Positions 63,201-64,000 of a DNA stretch of 64,000 nt are shown in pieces. The translations under genes were made by a program, and so were the position numbers. The stretch spans positions 4,774,001 through 4,838,000 of the forward strand of contig BSBN01000829.1 in assembly GCA_027924645.1 (NCBI GenBank), read 5' to 3'. The stretch's first letter is position 1. Every line of letters starts with the position of its first letter. Origin of the DNA: Cunninghamia lanceolata (lineage: Eukaryota; Streptophyta; Pinopsida; Cupressales; Cupressaceae). The notes under the pieces were generated by a model. That model searched no databases. It had not been told where the DNA came from and saw nothing but the letters and a program-made list of their open reading frames with translations.

Positions 63201-64000
63201 AAAAACTACATGATCCAAACTATAGTACACTACACTAGCTCTCCAACGCCTATCCGAAATCCAAAATCTGATTTCGTATGGAAAATTTATGAGCATAAAA
63301 CTGTATCGGAGCAATGCAAGATTCAAACACCAAATTCTGACACAAACGGAAAAATCTGATCATGAAACCTATACCATTGCATAGTTCTCAGAGAGAGCTT
63401 TCTGACATCTATAAGAAGTCAAAAAACTAATACTGTATGTGAAAGTTATGCCTCCCAGAAGGAAAGGCACTCCGAAGGCTAAAACTAGACCCCTGGTGGG
63501 CCCCTGTACCCTGATGATGTGGCATGACGTCATTGCTGATGTCATCACTGGTGACTAAACAAATGAGGTGGCTGTTGATGTGGTGTCTGAGTTGGCATCT
63601 TCATCTTTGACCGGCGTAGGTAGAAAAGGTTTTCCATTTTGTTTAAATTTCCAAAATCCATGGACCAAGCATTATATGGAGGTTTTAATATTTTAATAAA
63701 TCCAAAACTTTAAAACAAAAGTTTTATTTCTGTCATAAAAAATGCCTCCACTATCCACTTTGAAAACAAAGTTTAATAAATTTCTTTTAATAATTAAAAG
63801 CCCTAAAAGGGCTACGGTGGCTCCACTTGATATTAAAAGTAGAAATGTTTTTGCTTAAAAGCCCATACGGGCTACCTTGGACACCACAGCACAAGGGCCG
63901 ACTAACCAGCGTACCATGTTGCATAGCAGCACAGGGGATAGGGTACGGGGATCTGTGGACCCCGTTCCCCCCTAATTTTTTATTTTTTAAAAAAAATTTC
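60291..64000 (-). other. internal region of the minus-strand Copia-type element, no pol visible
   Basis: In an autonomous Copia element, RT and RNase H should lie directly before the polypurine tract. Here 3.7 kb shows no convincing pol. One minus-strand ORF (60323-60784) has a faint RNase-H-like phrase (ITHAVGVP) but nothing more. The plus strand is markedly G-poor from about 60300 to 63350. 63460-63970 is GC-richer, with two small hairpins (63799-63813 and 63860-63873) and a TGACGTCA palindrome at 63525-63532. A large non-autonomous derivative is the likely reading. The element continues beyond the window. Confidence 0.45.

Overview
The window reads as nuclear DNA of a seed plant, most likely a gymnosperm. 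It is AT-rich and intron-rich. Plant-type LTR retrotransposons of several families and plant L1-type LINE sequence fill most of it. Its only host gene is a TIR-NBS-LRR (TNL) resistance-like gene whose TIR start (YDVFINHRGPD) and NB-ARC wording resemble conifer TNLs as I remember them. The organism assignment is inference. Nothing here is prokaryotic.

Layout. 1-7,030: a 46-bp tandem array, then a decayed LTR retroelement body with a long broken proline-rich ORF carrying a G-patch-like motif. A 15-bp-stem hairpin, a polypurine tract and a ~0.86-kb LTR follow. 8,258-13,601: a compact non-coding LTR element in tandem-dimer form (three 324-bp LTRs, two internal regions) bounded by one 5-bp target duplication (GTAAG). 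Its first LTR is split by a 1.2-kb insertion with its own TATA box. 14,529-21,046: a near full-length L1-type LINE lying between two (TA)n tracts. Its ORF2 keeps one frame for 4.29 kb but has eight internal stops. 22,717-54,083 (minus strand): the TNL gene in five exons, with lesions that make it a probable pseudogene. Its first intron, delimited by a GTAAGT donor and a TATAG acceptor in matching phase, is 27,742 bp long.

Inside that intron (26,408-43,882, plus strand, antisense to the TNL) lies a complete 17.5-kb Ty3/gypsy element. It has 5.3-kb LTRs, a GGATT/GGGTT target duplication, a tRNA-type primer site and a single-frame gag-protease-RNase H-RT-RNase H-integrase polyprotein. Each LTR encodes an unrecognised 994-codon protein and carries about 29 CCGAT/ATCGG motifs upstream of it. 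This LTR-borne ORF and motif cluster is the best candidate for an undescribed system. The intron also holds a decayed Copia gag-protease fragment (46,114-48,240).

54,043-64,000: a tandem duplication overlapping the TNL 5' end, AT-rich spacer, a decayed Ty3/gypsy pol fragment (57,430-59,601), and a minus-strand Copia-type LTR inserted into its integrase. That element's internal region runs off the right edge without recognisable pol.

The nested insertions give a relative order: the Ty3 pol fragment is older than the minus-strand Copia-type element, and the 324-bp-LTR element is older than the 1.2-kb insertion in its first LTR. The 17.5-kb element looks young: its LTRs differ at about thirty positions by eye, mostly transitions. 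All four nonsense codons in its genes are explained by CAG to TAG changes, as expected from deamination of CHG-methylated cytosine.
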